Positions 8,889 to 19,918 are shown, numbered from the stretch's first letter. The stretch is DNA of 64,000 bases from Actinophytocola sp963729115 (GCA_963729115.1 CAVSMR010000024.1:62001-126000); one strand, 5' to 3'. Notes: generated by a model not told the origin, from the letters alone. Made by a program: numbers and translations.

Positions 8889-10676
8889 TCAGTGCCGGGC
8901 GGGCCGGGCGGGTTTGGTGGGCCGGGCGGGTTTGGTGGGCCGGGCGGATTTGGTGGGCCGGTCGGGCCGGGACACATAGGCGCTCAGCGAGGTGAAGTCC
9001 GGCACCGCCGGCAGGGCCACCCGCCGCCAGCCACGGGCGTAGGCCGGCGGCTTGTGGCCGCCTGCCACGACGACGGCGACCGGGCGGCCCGCGCCCAGCC
9101 GGGCCAGGCCCGCGGGGGTGATGGTGGCGTCGTGACCGGCGGGCTGACGGGACGCACAGCCCGTCCGATAGGCCACCCGTACCGCTTCCTCACCGCTCAC
9201 CACACAGGGCGGGCGGACGCCGGCCGCGCGCAGCGACGTGGTGATCCGGTCGATCCCGGCCTGGGAGCGTGCGGTGCTCCGCACCATGTTGTGCGCGATC
9301 GCCAGTTGGATGGCCTCGTGGCCCGTCAGCACGAGGACGAGGAGGGCCACCGCCCAGGCGTGCCCGTGGCGCGGCAGGCGGGTCAGCCAGTACAGGAACC
9401 AGGCGGCGGGCATCATCAGCAGCGCGTAGGCGGGCAGCAGGAAACGCGGGGCGGCGTAGTCCACCGTCAGGAGGTAGGGGGCGGCGAGGCAGAGGCCGAC
9501 CAGCGCCGGGAGGATGACGGGGGACGGTCCGTACCGGTGCAGCGGGCCACGCGGGTCGCGGAGGCGCACCACGGACCAGGCGGGACCGGAGCCGTACCGC
9601 CCGTCGGCGGGCCCGGAGTCGCCCGCCGGGTCCGGTACGAGGCTGCCCGGCCGGATGGGCGCCAGCCCGAGGGGGTGCCAGGCGCCGCTGCGCGCCGCAG
9701 GCCCGTACCCGTGCAGCGCACCGTGGGGCTCGCGCACGCGCAGCACCGCCCACACCGCTCCGGCGACCGCCAGCGGCAGCACCAGCCACCACACCGCCGT
9801 CACCGGATGTTCCCAGGTCAGATGGCAGGGGCGGCACAGCGTCTTGCCCTGGAGTGCCCGTGCGTGGTCGTCGAAGGACAGATGCCAGCCGAGGCCGCCC
9901 TGGATCTGCCCGGCCCGCCGCAGCCGCGCCAGAAGGCCGCCGTAGGACAAAGACGCCTCCACGGCCCACTCGGCGCACCCCAGGGCCAGGCCGGCCGGCA
10001 GCGCCAGCAGCACGGCGGGGCGCCGCCAGGCCGGTACACACAACGCCGCGGCGAAGAGCGGCACGGCCAGCCAGACGGCGTCGGTGGGGCGCATCAGGGC
10101 GGCCACGGCCACCGCGGCGGCGAGCCCGGCGGCCGCGCCCCGGTCGGCGCGCGGGGCCAGTTGACGGGACGGCTTCCGTACGGCCCGCAGGAAGCAGCCG
10201 GTGGCGGCGAGCGCGGCGTAGGCCACCCACAGGTTGGGCATCGCCTGCGGACCGTAGAAGAGCGTGATCCACAGACCGGCGAACAGCGCACCGCCCAGGG
10301 CCGGTACGGGGGCGGGCAGCAGGCGCCGCCAGATGCACAGGGTGAGCAGGAGCGCGACGCCGGAGAGCACCGCCAGGTAGCAGTGCAGCACGGTGGCCGA
10401 GGTCGTCAGGGCGGCCACCGGGGCGAGGAGGAAGGTGACGCCGCGGGCGCGCGGGGCGCTGAAGAACGAGGCCGGCGCATGGGGGTCGACCTGGCTGACG
10501 TACACCGTCTCGTCCCATCCCAGGCCGGGGGTGACAAGGGCGGAAGCGAGCAGACAGGCGGTGAAGACGGCGGCCACGGCGGTGAGCCACCACAGATCGC
10601 CGGCCGGGAGGGGCCGCGTCGCATGGGCCGGCGGCCCCAGAGCGGACCTGGCGGAGAGGAGACTGGCTTGCTGCAT
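8889..10676 (-). CDS. Polytopic membrane protein, GT-C glycosyltransferase-like
   Basis: About 595 residues if read from ATG 10676 (MQQASLLSARS); the open frame extends 46 codons further to an ATG inside the parS palindrome, which I judge less likely. At least ten hydrophobic segments are separated by short loops. Near the N-terminus, after the first helix, lies GLGWDETVYVSQVDPHAP. An acidic pair in the first outer loop is the hallmark of GT-C enzymes, which move sugars from polyprenyl-phosphate donors to an extracytoplasmic acceptor. A soluble C-terminal part (about residues 450-560) and the tandem PTKPAR tail follow. Donor and acceptor are unknown. The frame is intact even though both neighbours, metG and aspS, are frameshifted. 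Confidence 0.65.
   Translation of the reverse strand: MQQASLLSARSALGPPAHATRPLPAGDLWWLTAVAAVFTACLLASALVTPGLGWDETVYVSQVDPHAPASFFSAPRARGVTFLLAPVAALTTSATVLHCYLAVLSGVALLLTLCIWRRLLPAPVPALGGALFAGLWITLFYGPQAMPNLWVAYAALAATGCFLRAVRKPSRQLAPRADRGAAAGLAAAVAVAALMRPTDAVWLAVPLFAAALCVPAWRRPAVLLALPAGLALGCAEWAVEASLSYGGLLARLRRAGQIQGGLGWHLSFDDHARALQGKTLCRPCHLTWEHPVTAVWWLVLPLAVAGAVWAVLRVREPHGALHGYGPAARSGAWHPLGLAPIRPGSLVPDPAGDSGPADGRYGSGPAWSVVRLRDPRGPLHRYGPSPVILPALVGLCLAAPYLLTVDYAAPRFLLPAYALLMMPAAWFLYWLTRLPRHGHAWAVALLVLVLTGHEAIQLAIAHNMVRSTARSQAGIDRITTSLRAAGVRPPCVVSGEEAVRVAYRTGCASRQPAGHDATITPAGLARLGAGRPVAVVVAGGHKPPAYARGWRRVALPAVPDFTSLSAYVSRPDRPTKSARPTKPARPTKPARPARH
8901..8954. repeat. Three tandem 18-bp units encoding a PTKPAR tail
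   Basis: GGGCCGGGCGGGTTTGGT occurs at 8901-8918, 8919-8936 and, with one change, 8937-8954. The repeats encode the end of the leftward membrane protein (RPTKSARPTKPARPTKPARP), giving it a basic, proline-rich C-terminus. Such an array can vary in copy number between strains. Confidence 0.9.
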
Positions 10677-10807
10677 GGGCACCACAGTGCGGGCCGTGCC
10701 GGGGCCCGGCCACAGGAGTGCGGCGGTCGGGGCATGCGGGCCGTGCCGGGGCCCGTTCCGATGCGTGCCTCGCGGCCATCCGCCGACAGCACACGGGCCG
10801 GGGCGGC

Positions 10808-10821
10808 GTTTCACGTGAAAC
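10808..10821. promoter_or_regulatory. parS: parS (ParB-binding site) in a 44-bp perfect palindrome
   Basis: An exact GTTTCACGTGAAAC, the Streptomyces ParB-binding site used to organise and segregate the origin region. The symmetry extends without mismatch from 10793 to 10836. The hairpin lies about 30 bases downstream of the aspS stop and so could also end aspS transcription. Confidence 0.93.
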
Positions 10822-10865
10822 GCCGCCCCGGCCCGTTGTGGGGCGGTATCGCCCCTGGGTGATGC

Positions 10866-12638
10866 CTACTTCGCCTGCGGCTTGCGCAGGGTGAGGTGCA
10901 GCTCGCGCAGGCGCGCCTCGTCGACCTCGCTCGGGGCGCCCATCAGCAGGTCCTGGGCGTTGCCGTTGAGCGGGAAGGCGATGGTCTCGCGGATGTTGGG
11001 CTCGTCGGCCAGCAGCATCACGATGCGGTCGACGCCCGGGCGCGATGCCGCCGTGCGGCGGGGCGCCGAAGCTGGAAGGCGCGGAGCATGCCGCCGAACT
11101 CGCGCCTCGACGGTCTCCGCGGTCGTAGCCGGCGATCTCGAAGGCCTTGTACATGACCTCGGGCTCGTGGTTCCGGATGGCGCCGGAGGACAGCTCGATG
11201 CCGTTGCAGACGATGTCGTACTGCCAGGCCAGGATGTCCAGCGGGTCCTTGGTCTCCAGCGCCTCCAGGCCGCCCTGCGGCATGGAGAACGGGTTGTGCG
11301 AGAACTCGATCTTGCCGGTGTCCTCGTCCTTCTCGAACATCGGGAAGTCGACGATCCAGCAGAAGCGGAAGACGTCCTCCTCGAAGTGGCCGGCGCGCTT
11401 GGCGGCCTCGACCCGGACCGCGCCCATGATCTTGGAGACCTCGTCGAACTCGCCCGCGCCGAAGAAGACCGCGTGGCCCGGCTCGGCGTCCAGCGCGCTC
11501 GGCGAGCGCCTTGACGTCGTCCTCGGTGAGGAACTTGGCGATCGGGCCGGTCAGCGCGCCGTCCTCGCCGACGCGGACCCAGGCCAGGCCCTTGGCGCCC
11601 TGCTCGACGGCGAACTCGCCCAGCTGGTCGAAGAACTTGCGCGACTGGTCGGCGGTGTCCGGCACGGCCAGCGCGCGGACGTGCTTGCCGGCGAACGCCT
11701 TGAAGCCGGAGCCCGCGAAGACGTCGGAGACGTCGACCAGCTCCAGCTCGGCGCGCAGGTCCGGCTTGTCGGAGCCGTACTTGAGCATCGACTCGCGGAA
11801 CGGGATGCGCGGGAACGGCGAGGTGACGTGGCGGCCGTTGCCGAACTCGCTCGAACAGCTCGGTCATCAGCTTCTCGATCGGCCGGAAGACGTCCTCCTG
11901 CTCGACGAAGCTCATCTCGACGTCGAGCTGGTAGAACTCGCCCGGCGAGCGGTCGGCGCGGGCGTCCTCGTCGCGGAAGCAGGGCGCGATCTGGAAGTAG
12001 CGGTCGAAGCCGGCGATCATCAGCAGCTGCTTGAACTGCTGCGGGGCCTGCGGCAGCGCGTAGAACTTGCCCGCGTGCAGCCGGGAGGGGACCAGGAAGT
12101 CGCGGGCGCCCTCGGGGGAGGTCGCGGACAGGATCGGGGTCGCCATCTCGTTGAAGCCGAGCGCCGGTCATCTTGCGGCGGATGCGAGGCGATGACGGCG
12201 GAGCGCAGCATGATGTTGCGGTGCATGCGCTCGCGGCGCAGGTCGAGGAAGCGGTACTCCAGCCGCCGCTCCTCGTTGACGCCGTCCTCGGCGTTGATCG
12301 TGAAGGGGAGCGGGTCGGCGGCGCCGAGCACCTCGACCTCGGCGACCTCGACCTCGATCTCGCCGGTCGGCAGCTCGGGGTTGACGTTGTCGGCGCCGCG
12401 CGCGGACGACCTTGCCGTCGATCCGGACGACGGTCTCCTTGGTCAGCGTGCCGAGGGCCTCGTTGGCGGGGGTGCCGGGGCGGGCGACGAGCTGCACGAG
12501 ACCGTAGTGGTCGCGCAGATCGATGAAGAGGATGCCGCCCAGGTCACGCCGATTGTGCAGCCAGCCGCTCAGCCGGACGTCGGTGCCGACGTCGGAGGCG
12601 CGGAGCTCGCCGCAGGTGTGGGACCGGTACCGATGCAT
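10866..12638 (-). CDS. aspS: Aspartyl-tRNA synthetase (frameshifted in this sequence)
   Basis: A class II synthetase that charges tRNA-Asp. The N-terminus MHRYRSHTCGELRASDVG leads into the OB-fold anticodon domain (VRLSGWLHNRRDLGGILFID). The catalytic core contains FLVPSRLHAGKFYALPQAPQ, motif 2 IAPCFRDEDARADRSPGEFY and motif 3 GVDRIVMLLADEPNIRETIA. At 1,773 bases (about 590 residues) it has the full bacterial-type length, including the inserted domain. The family sequence changes frame near 11040-11120, 11500, 11849 (gagcgag where GAGGAG is expected), 12170 and 12405; sequencing indels are the likeliest reason. It is divergent from the phosphatase gene, and its 3' end meets the parS palindrome. 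Confidence 0.93.
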
Positions 12639-12897
12639 CGCTCATCCAATCGTCGCGAGTCGGGTGAGGAGTTGTCGGGAGATGGAGAGGACAAGCGTAC
12701 GGGCTCGGATGCCCGGTCGCTCTCCCGTGGATCACCCGAGGCCACCCCAGGATTGACATACCGCTCCAGGTTACCGTCCCGGCCCGCACGTCTCGTTGAC
12801 AGTACGCATCGGCGTCGCCCGGGCCGGTGAGCTCCCGACTGGGACGATGGCACGTCCGGCTCGCTGGTCGAGCCCCTCAGGCACATAAAGTGATGCA

Positions 12898-15083
12898 ATG
12901 CGCACCGAGGATCGTCCTGGCCGCCATCGCGACCGGCCTGTGGCGCTGGGACAACGCATCGGGACGGGTCACCCTCGACGCCGAGGCGGCCCGGCTGCTC
13001 GGGCTGCCCGCCGGCCCGGCGGCGCTGCACCGAGGCCGCGGTGCGCTCCCGCTTTCATCCCGGTCGACTGGAACGAGATCAACGGCGATCGTGCAGCTCG
13101 CGGTCGCCGAGGGCACGCTCGCCGAGGCCCGGCTGCGGATCGTGGACGAGCGCGGGCGGGTGCATGCGCATCGTCCGCACCCGCTCCAGCCGTCCCGCGA
13201 CCGGCGACGGCAGGCGTACGAGCTGGTCGGCACCCTCCAGGAGGTCCCCGAGCCGCAGCCGGGCACCTCCGCGGCGCACACCCCGATCACCGGCGACTGG
13301 CGGCGCTCCCGCGAGGCGTTCCTGCTGGACGCGGGCCGGGCGCTGGCCGAGGCGCGGTCCACCGCCGAGGTGCTGCGGGTCGCCGCCGGCGCTGTCGATG
13401 CCCGGGCTTCACGCCGGACGGCCTGGCGGTCTTCGGCGTCGACGGGCGACCGGCTGACGGTCATCGGCCACCACGGCCACCAGCGCCGGCGACGAGCGGC
13501 CGTTCGTCGACATGCCGCTGGAGACGGACTACCCGGCCGCCGAGGTGGTCCGCACCGGCCGGGCCGATCTATCTGCCCACGCCCGAGGACTACCGGCGCC
13601 GCTACCCCGCCGACCTGGCCGCTGGCCGCGCCGCTTCGGCCGCCACGTCCTGGGCGTTCCTGCCGCTGATCGTGCGCCGGGCCGGACGATCGGCGCCTGG
13701 ATGGCGGCGTTCACCGCACCCGGTGGCGTTCACCCCCGACGAGCGCTCGGTGCTGACCACGGTCGCCCGGATGCTGGCCCAGGCGCTGGCCCGGGCCGGC
13801 GTGCAGCCGAGGCGCGAGCGGGAGCTGGCGCGGGGCTCCAGCGCGCGATGATGCCGACGCTGCAGCCGGACATCCCGGGCATGACGGTCGCGGCCCGCTA
13901 CGTCCCGACCGGCGGCGGGCTCCAGGTCGGCGGCGACTGGTACGACATGATCCCGCTGCCGTCGCGGCCGGATCGCCCTGGTCATCGGGGACGTCCAGGG
14001 GCACGACGTGCGGGCCGCGGGGCTGATGGGGCAGCTGCGGATCGCGCTGCGCGCCTACGCCTCCGAGGGCCACCGCCCCGACGCGGTGCTCTCCCGCGCC
14101 TCCCGCTTCCTGGCCGGGCATCAACGAGACCGAGCTCCGACGGCGCACGGCGAGCGACCAGCGCTTCGCGACCTGCCTGTACATCGGAGGTCGACCCGGC
14201 GACGGGACTGCTGGACATCGCCCGCGCCGGCCACCCCGACCCGGCGATCCGGATGACGCGACGGCACGATGCTGGTCCGGCCCACCGCGGGCGGGCTGCC
14301 GCTGGGCATCGACCCGGACACCGACTACCCGACGACCCGGTTCGTCCTGGAGCCCGGCGAGACGATGATGCTGTGCACCGACGGGCTGATCGAGACCGGC
14401 GGCCACGACCTGGAGACCGGCTGGGCGCGGCTGCGCGACATCCTCGAGGCGCACGAGCCGGCGAGGACGCGAGGGCCTGGAGGAGCTCGCCGACGCCCTG
14501 GTCCAGGCCGTGCACGGGCCGTCCTCGCACCACACCACCGGGCCGCTGGCGGACCGCCGCGAGGACGACATCGCCGTGCTGCTGCTGCGCCGCGAGGGCG
14601 ACAGCTGCGGGCTCGGCACCGGCGGCCGCCGGCCCGGCGCCGGTGCGGCGCACCGTGCTCACCGTCGCGCAGGCCGAGCCGGAGCGGATCGCGGAGGCGC
14701 GCCGCCAGATCCGCGAGCTGCTGCACGACTGGGCCGACCCGGACCAGGTGGACTCCGCGGTGCTGATGGTCTCCGAGATGGTCACGAACGTGCTGCGTGC
14801 ACACCGACGGGGACGCGCTGCTGGTCGCCGAGGTCACCGGCGAGCGGGGCGCGCGGCGGCTGCGCGTCGAGGTCGCCGACAGCAGCGACGAGCTGCCGCA
14901 CCGCCGCTGCCCCGGCGAACTGGCGTCGTCGGGGCGCGGTCTGGTGCTGCTGGAGATGCTGGCCGGGGCGTGGGGCGTGGACCCGCGCGGGCGACGGCAA
15001 GTCGCATCTGGTTCGAGCTCTACGAGGACGCGGGCGGACGCGGCGGATCCGGTGTCACCGCGACGTCCGGGCCCTCGGCGTAG
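12898..15083 (+). CDS. PAS/GAF-SpoIIE-type PP2C phosphatase with C-terminal ATPase domain (frameshifted)
   Basis: A cytoplasmic sensor-regulator of about 725 residues. In order: a PAS-like N-terminus (LAAIATGLWRWDNASG), a GAF-like region, a PP2C/SpoIIE phosphatase domain (VGGDWYDMIPLPS, VIGDVQGHDVRAAGLMGQLR and LCTDGLIETGG carry the metal-binding Asp residues), and a HATPase_c module (VSEMVTNVL) of the RsbW/anti-sigma type. Such proteins usually dephosphorylate anti-anti-sigma factors in response to a signal; combining phosphatase and kinase-like modules in one chain is common in Streptomyces. I place the start at ATG 12898 (MRTED), which needs one extra base near 12913 to be removed; GTG 12890 or ATG 12893 are frame-consistent alternatives. 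Frame changes recur throughout. The end overlaps the convergent transporter gene. Confidence 0.85.
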
Positions 15084-16174
15084 TACGCCTCGCAGCTCCT
15101 GGAGCACGCCGATGACGGCGGCGGTCAGCGGTACCGCCAGCAGCATGCCGAGGATCCCGGCGACGCTGGCGCCCGCGGTGATCGCCAGCAGCACCGTCGC
15201 CGGATGCATCTGGACCGTACGGCTCTGGATCATCGGCTGGAGTACATGCCCCTCCAGCACCTGCACGGCGAGGACGACGCCGAGCGCCCAGAGCGCGATC
15301 ACGAAGCCCCGGTCGGCGAGCGCCACGAGGACCGCCACGGCGCCGGAGATGAAGGCGCCGAGGTAGGGGATATAGGCGCCGACGAAGACCAGCGCGCCCA
15401 GCCCGACCGCGCCCGGCACCCGAAGGATCAGCAGTCCGACGGTGATGCAGATGGCGTCGATCAGGGCGATGAAGGTGGTGCCGCGCATAAAGCCCTCGAC
15501 GGCCTGGAAGCCGCGGCGGGCCATCGCGCTCCAGCTGCGGCGCGGAGCTGCGCGGGGCCGAGCGGTGTGCAACGGTGCGCACGGCCCGGTCGGAGTCGCG
15601 CAGGAAGAAGAAGGTCAGCAGCAGGGCCAGGACCGCGGCGGCGAGGAACTGGCCGACGACACTGACACCGGTGAGCAGCCCCGAGGCCGCGGTGCCGCCG
15701 AACTTGGTGACCAGCTCCTTGGACTTGGAGGCGAGATCGTCGAGCGAGGCACCGGCCGCGCCGAAGTGCTGGGAGAGGTCCTTGGCGGCTTGTCGGAGCG
15801 AGGAGACGATCTGGTCACCGGTGTCGACCAGCGCACTGATGACGATGTATCCGGCGCCGCCGACCACCAGCAAGAGGACGGCACAGGTCAGCCCGGCCGC
15901 CAGCGAATCGGTTGAGCTTCATCGCCACCAGCCGCCGGTAGAGCGGTCCGAGCAGCCCGCTGCCGAGCAGCGCCAGCAGTACGGGCGTGACCGCCGCGCT
16001 CAGTTCGACACACAGCCACACCACGAGGGCCACCACGGCCGCGATCAGCAGCCCCAGCAGACACCAGGCCCCGGCACGGCGGGCCTGGACCGGCAGCAAC
16101 GGCTGTGCGGGCAGTGGCCGTTCAGGCTCGGCGCCGCGCCCTTTTCCATCCGATCCATCCGAGTCGTTTTGCAC
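15020..16174 (-). CDS. AI-2E family (PerM/TqsA-like) transporter (frameshifted)
   Basis: A polytopic inner-membrane protein of about 385 residues. It begins with a hydrophilic leader, then two close helices (WCLLGLLIAAVVALVVWLCV and the next), a long amphipathic segment (SLRQAAKDLSQHFG), and the family core GQFLAAAVLALLLTFFFLRD, AYIPYLGAFISGAVAVLVAL and MIQSRTVQMHPATVLLAI. The family forms permease-like oligomers; some export autoinducer-2 and others act as Na+/H+ antiporters, so the substrate is open. Frame changes occur near 15900, 15560 and 15095. Following the family frame, translation ends at a TAG (15020-15022), inside the end of the convergent phosphatase gene. The GTG start at 16174 has no obvious ribosome site. 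Confidence 0.85.
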
Positions 16175-16235
16175 CCGGACAGTCCACCACGGCCGAAGGC
16201 CCGGGGCGCGGACCCCGAAACGGGTCGAGGGCGGT

Positions 16236-16249
16236 GTTTCACGTGAAAC
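16236..16249. promoter_or_regulatory. parS: parS (ParB-binding site), 30-bp palindrome
   Basis: An exact GTTTCACGTGAAAC inside a perfect 30-base palindrome (16228-16257), 17 bases past the pirin stop codon and upstream of the transporter start. As at 10808, the extended hairpin could also terminate the upstream leftward gene. Confidence 0.93.
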
Positions 16250-16273
16250 ACCGCCCTTGCCGCCGACGCGGCG

Positions 16274-17236
16274 TCAGTGCTCGCCGGCGGGGATCTTCCC
16301 GAGCCGGCCGGCCTGGAAGTCCTCGAAGGCCTGGGCCAGCTCGGCCTGGGTGTTCATCACGAACGGGCCGTAGTGCGCCATCGGCTCGCGGATCGGCTGC
16401 CCGCCGAGCAGCACCACCTCCAGGTTCGGGCTGCGCGACGTCCTGGGACTCGTCCGCCCGGATCGTGAGCGAGTCTCCGGTGCCGAACACCGCCGCCTGC
16501 CCCATGCGGAACGGGCGCCGCTCCGCACCGGCCGAGCCGCGTCCGGCCAGGACGTAGGCGAGGGCGTTGAAGTCCTCGCGCCAGGGCAGGGTGAGCTCGG
16601 CGCCCGGCGTTCACCGTCGCATGCATCATCGTGATCGGCGTGTGCGTGATGCCCGGGCCCGTCGTGGCCGTCGATGTCACCGGCGATCAGCCGCAGCAGC
16701 GCGCCGCCGTCGCGCGGAGGTCAGCAGCTTGACCTGGCCGCCACCGATGTCCTGGTAGCGAGGGGCCATCATCTTGTCGCTCTTCGGCAGGTTCACCCAC
16801 AGCTGGAGGCCGTGGAAGAGACCGCCGGACATGACGAGCGACTCCGGCGGCGCCTCGATGTGCAGCAGCCCGGAGCCGGCCGTCATCCACTGGGTGTCGC
16901 CGTCGTTGATGACGCCGCCGCCGCCGTGCGAGTCCTGGTGCACGAAGGTGCCGTCGATCAGGTACGTCACGGTCTCGAAGCCGCGGTGCGGGTGCCAGGG
17001 CGTGCCCTTGGGCTCGCCCGGGCGCGTACTCCACCTCGCCCATCTGGTCCATCATGATGAACGGGTCGAGGTGCTGGTAGTCGATCCCGGCGAACGCGCG
17101 GCGCACCGGGAAGCCCTCGCCCTCGAAGCCGCTGGGCGCGGTGGTCAACGGCCAGCACGGGACGGGCGTGCGGCCGTCGGACGGGCGCCGCCACACGCGG
17201 CAGGGTCAGCGGGTTCTCGACGGTCACTGCGGGCAT
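16274..17236 (-). CDS. Pirin-family cupin protein (frameshifted)
   Basis: About 321 residues. ATG at 17236 follows GAGGAGG at ideal spacing. The pirin N-domain is clear: FPVRRAFAGIDYQHLDPF, then HPHRGFETVTYLIDG and HQDSHG, whose His residues bind metal, followed by MTAGSGLLHIEAPPES. The second cupin half ends VLLGGQPIREPMAHYGPFVM and a C-terminal AQAFEDFQAGRLGKIP. Bacterial pirins can act as quercetinases or as modulators of central carbon enzymes; the role here is not determined. Frame changes lie near 16435, 16605, 16665, 16715 and 17025-17190. The gene is monocistronic, with parS directly after it. Confidence 0.88.
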
Positions 17237-17442
17237 GACGGCCTCCTCGGTCGTTCGCTCAACTTAGTTGAATGGTGAACAACCTGCAAGGCGCACGGCA
17301 TTCCCGCCGCATTTCCGCAGGTCGAAGGGGTCGGCCCGGACCGGCTCGGCGCCGGACCGGCACACACTCGGGCCGGCCCCGTCCGGGACCGGCCCTCGAT
17401 CAGCCGCGGGGCGGCCATCAGCCATCTGCGCAGCAGGGCGGC

Positions 17443-17917
17443 TCAGCCGTACATCCGCCGCATCGCGAAGTCGACCATCTGCTCCACCGCCTTCGCGTCG
17501 AAGACCATCCGGTGATCACCCTCCATGTCGAGGACGAAGCCGTAGCCGGTCGGCAGCAGGTCGAGCACCTCGGCGCCGGTGATCACGAAGTACTTGGACT
17601 CCTTGCCCGCGTACCGCCGCAGCTCCTTGAGCGAGGTGAACATCGGGATCACCGGCTGCTGGGTGTTGTGCAGCGCCAGGAAGCCGGGGTTGTCGCCGCG
17701 CGGGCAGTAGACCTTGGACGTGGAGAAGATGCCCTGGAAGTCCTCGGCCGACATCGAGCCGGTGGTGAAGGCGCGCACCGCGTCGGCGAGGGAGGGCGGG
17801 GACGGCTCGGGGTACAGCGGCTGTTCGCCGTAGCCCCCGGGGGCCGCTTGCTGCGGCGGGCGGCGGCGCTCCGTACTGCTGCTGCCCTGCACCCGCGTTC
17901 TGGTCGTAGCCGTACAT
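17443..17917 (-). CDS. SseB-family protein (one frameshift)
   Basis: About 158 residues from ATG 17917 (MYGYDQNAGAGQQQYG). A flexible Gln/Gly/Pro/Tyr-rich N-terminus of about 45 residues precedes a domain with LADAVRAFTTGSMSAEDFQG, VYCPRGDNPGFLALHNTQQP, IPMFTSLKELRRYAGKESKY and GYGFVLDMEGDHRMVF. This matches the SseB N-terminal domain family of Streptomyces, whose function is unknown. One frame change near 17860 joins the two parts. It is divergent from the acyl-CoA dehydrogenase with 165 bases between. Confidence 0.75.
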
Positions 17918-17991
17918 GCGCCACAGCGTACTGAGTCGGCGATTCGCCGGGGGACGCTCGTCACAGATGGGCGGTAGGGGTTGCTTCTTAT

Positions 17992-18003
17992 TACCGGTGG
18001 GTA
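17992..18003. promoter_or_regulatory. Small palindrome in the SseB/acyl-CoA dehydrogenase promoter region
   Basis: TACC (17992-17995) and GGTA (18000-18003) form an inverted repeat across GGTG, in the AT-richer centre of the divergent promoter. A tandem TACTTGC (about 18016-18028) follows. It may be an operator for a lipid-responsive repressor, but the arms are only four bases. Confidence 0.25.
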
Positions 18004-18082
18004 GCATCATCGTAGGTACTTGCTACTTGCTGGTATCTGCGTTCGAGGATCCTCCCTCCCGAGCCCTTACGGAGCCGTCGCC

Positions 18083-19918
18083 ATGGGGCACTACAAGTCG
18101 AATCTCCGCGACATCGAGTTCAACCTCTTCGAGGTGCTCGGCCGCGACAAGCGTGTACGGCACCGGACCGTTCGCGGAGATGGACGTCGACACCGCCAAG
18201 AGCGTGCTGTCCGAGATCGCCCGGCTCGTCCGAGAACGAGCTGGCCGAGTCCTTCGCCGACGCGGACCGCAACCCGCCGGTCTTCGACCCGGACGACCAA
18301 CACCGCGCCGCGTCCCGGACACCTTCAAGAAGAGCTACCAGGCCTTCATGGACGCCGAGTGGTGGCGTCTGGGCATCCCGGAGGAGCTCGGCGGCACCAC
18401 CGCGCCGCGCTCCCTGCTGTGGGGCTTCGCCGAGACGATCCTCGGCGCCAACCCGGCCGTGTGGATGTACGCCTCCGGCCCCGCCTTCGCCGGCGTCCTC
18501 TACGAGGAGGGCACCGAGGAGCAGCACAAGATCGCCCAGCTGATGGTGGACAAGCAGTGGGGCTCCACGATGGTGCTCACCGAGCCGGACGCCGGTTCGG
18601 ACGTCGGCGCCGGCCGCACCAAGGCCGTGCAGCAGGACGGACGGCACCTGGCACATCGAGGGCGTCAAGCGCTTCATCACCTCCGGTGAGCACGACATGT
18701 CCGAGAACATCGTGCACTTCGTCCTCGCCCGCCCCGAGGGCGCCGGCCCGGGCACCAAGGGCCTGTCGCTCTTCATCGTGCCGAAGTACGACTTCGACTG
18801 GGAGACCGGCGAGCTGGGCGAGCGCAACGGCGCCTACGCCACCAACGTCGAGCACAAGATGGGCCTGAAGGCCTCCAACACCTGCGAGATGACCTTCGGC
18901 GCCAACCACCCGGCCAAGGGCTGGCTGCTGGGCGAGAAGCACGACGGCATCCGCCAGATGTTCAAGATCATCGAGTTCGCGCGGATGATGGTCGGCACGA
19001 AGGCCATCGCCACCCTCTCCACCGGCTACCTCAACGCGCTGGAGTACGCCAAGGAGCGCGTGCAGGGCCCGGACCTGGCGCAGTTCACCGACAAGACCGC
19101 GCCGCGCGTCACCATCACCCACCACCCCGACGTGCGCCGCTCGCTGATGACGCAGAAGGCGTACGCCGAGGGCATGCGCGCCCTGGTGCTCTACACCGCC
19201 ACGGTCCAGGACGAGATCCTGGTCAAGGAGGCCGCGGGCGAGGACGCGAGCGCCGCGCATCCGCCTCAACGACCTGCTGCTGCCGATCGTGAAGGGCTAC
19301 GGCTCGGAGAAGTCCTACGAGCAGCTGGCGCAGTCGCTCCAGACCTTCGGCGGCTCCGGCTACCTCCAGGAGTACCCGATCGAGCAGTACATCCGGGACG
19401 CCAAGATCGACACCCTCTACGAGGGCACCACCGCGATCCAGGGCCAGGACTTCTTCTTCCGGAAGATCGTCCGCGACCAGGGCCAGGCGCTCACCGCCCT
19501 CTCCGAGGAGATCAAGAAGTTCCTCGCCGACGACACCGGCGGCGAGGAGCTGGCGCAGGCCCGCGAGCGAGCTGGCCAAGGCCGCCGCCGACCTGGAGGC
19601 GATCGTCGGCGCGATGCTGACCGACCTCGCGGCCACCGAGAAGGACGTCAAGTCCATCTACAAGGTCGGCCTGAACACCACCCGCCTGCTGATGGCCTCC
19701 GGCGACGTCGTCATCGGCTACCTCCTGCTGCAAGGGCGCGGCCGTGGCCGCCGAGAAGCTGGCCGGCGCCTCGGCGAAGGACAAGCCCTTCTACACCGGG
19801 CAAGATCGCCGCGGCGAAGTTCTTCGCGCGCAACGTGCTGCCGGGTGTCGCCGTCCAGCGCGGCTGGCCGAGTCCGTCGACCAGCTCGCTGATGGAGCTC
19901 GACGAGGCCGCCTTCTAG
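18083..19918 (+). CDS. Acyl-CoA dehydrogenase, long (~610 aa) FadE-type (frameshifted)
   Basis: A FAD enzyme that introduces the trans-2 double bond in beta-oxidation. From ATG 18083: MGHYKSNLRDIEFNLFEVLG, then the helical N-domain, MVLTEPDAGSDVG (flavin/acyl site), a beta-domain with FITSGEHDMSENIVHFVLAR, and the C-domain with ARMMVGTKAIATLSTGYLNA and the substrate-proximal YEGTTAIQGQDFFFRK, where the Glu after Tyr is the position of the catalytic base. A C-terminal DUF-type helical extension makes it about 610 residues, like the long actinobacterial group. Frame changes occur near 18155, 18230, 18300, 18640, 19255, 19570, 19735 and 19800-19870. It appears to be transcribed alone and ends before a strong hairpin. 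Confidence 0.92.

Noticed and set aside
8901..8954. CRISPR-like or mobile-element repeat
   Set aside because: The 18-bp units are contiguous without spacers and encode the repetitive tail of the membrane protein.
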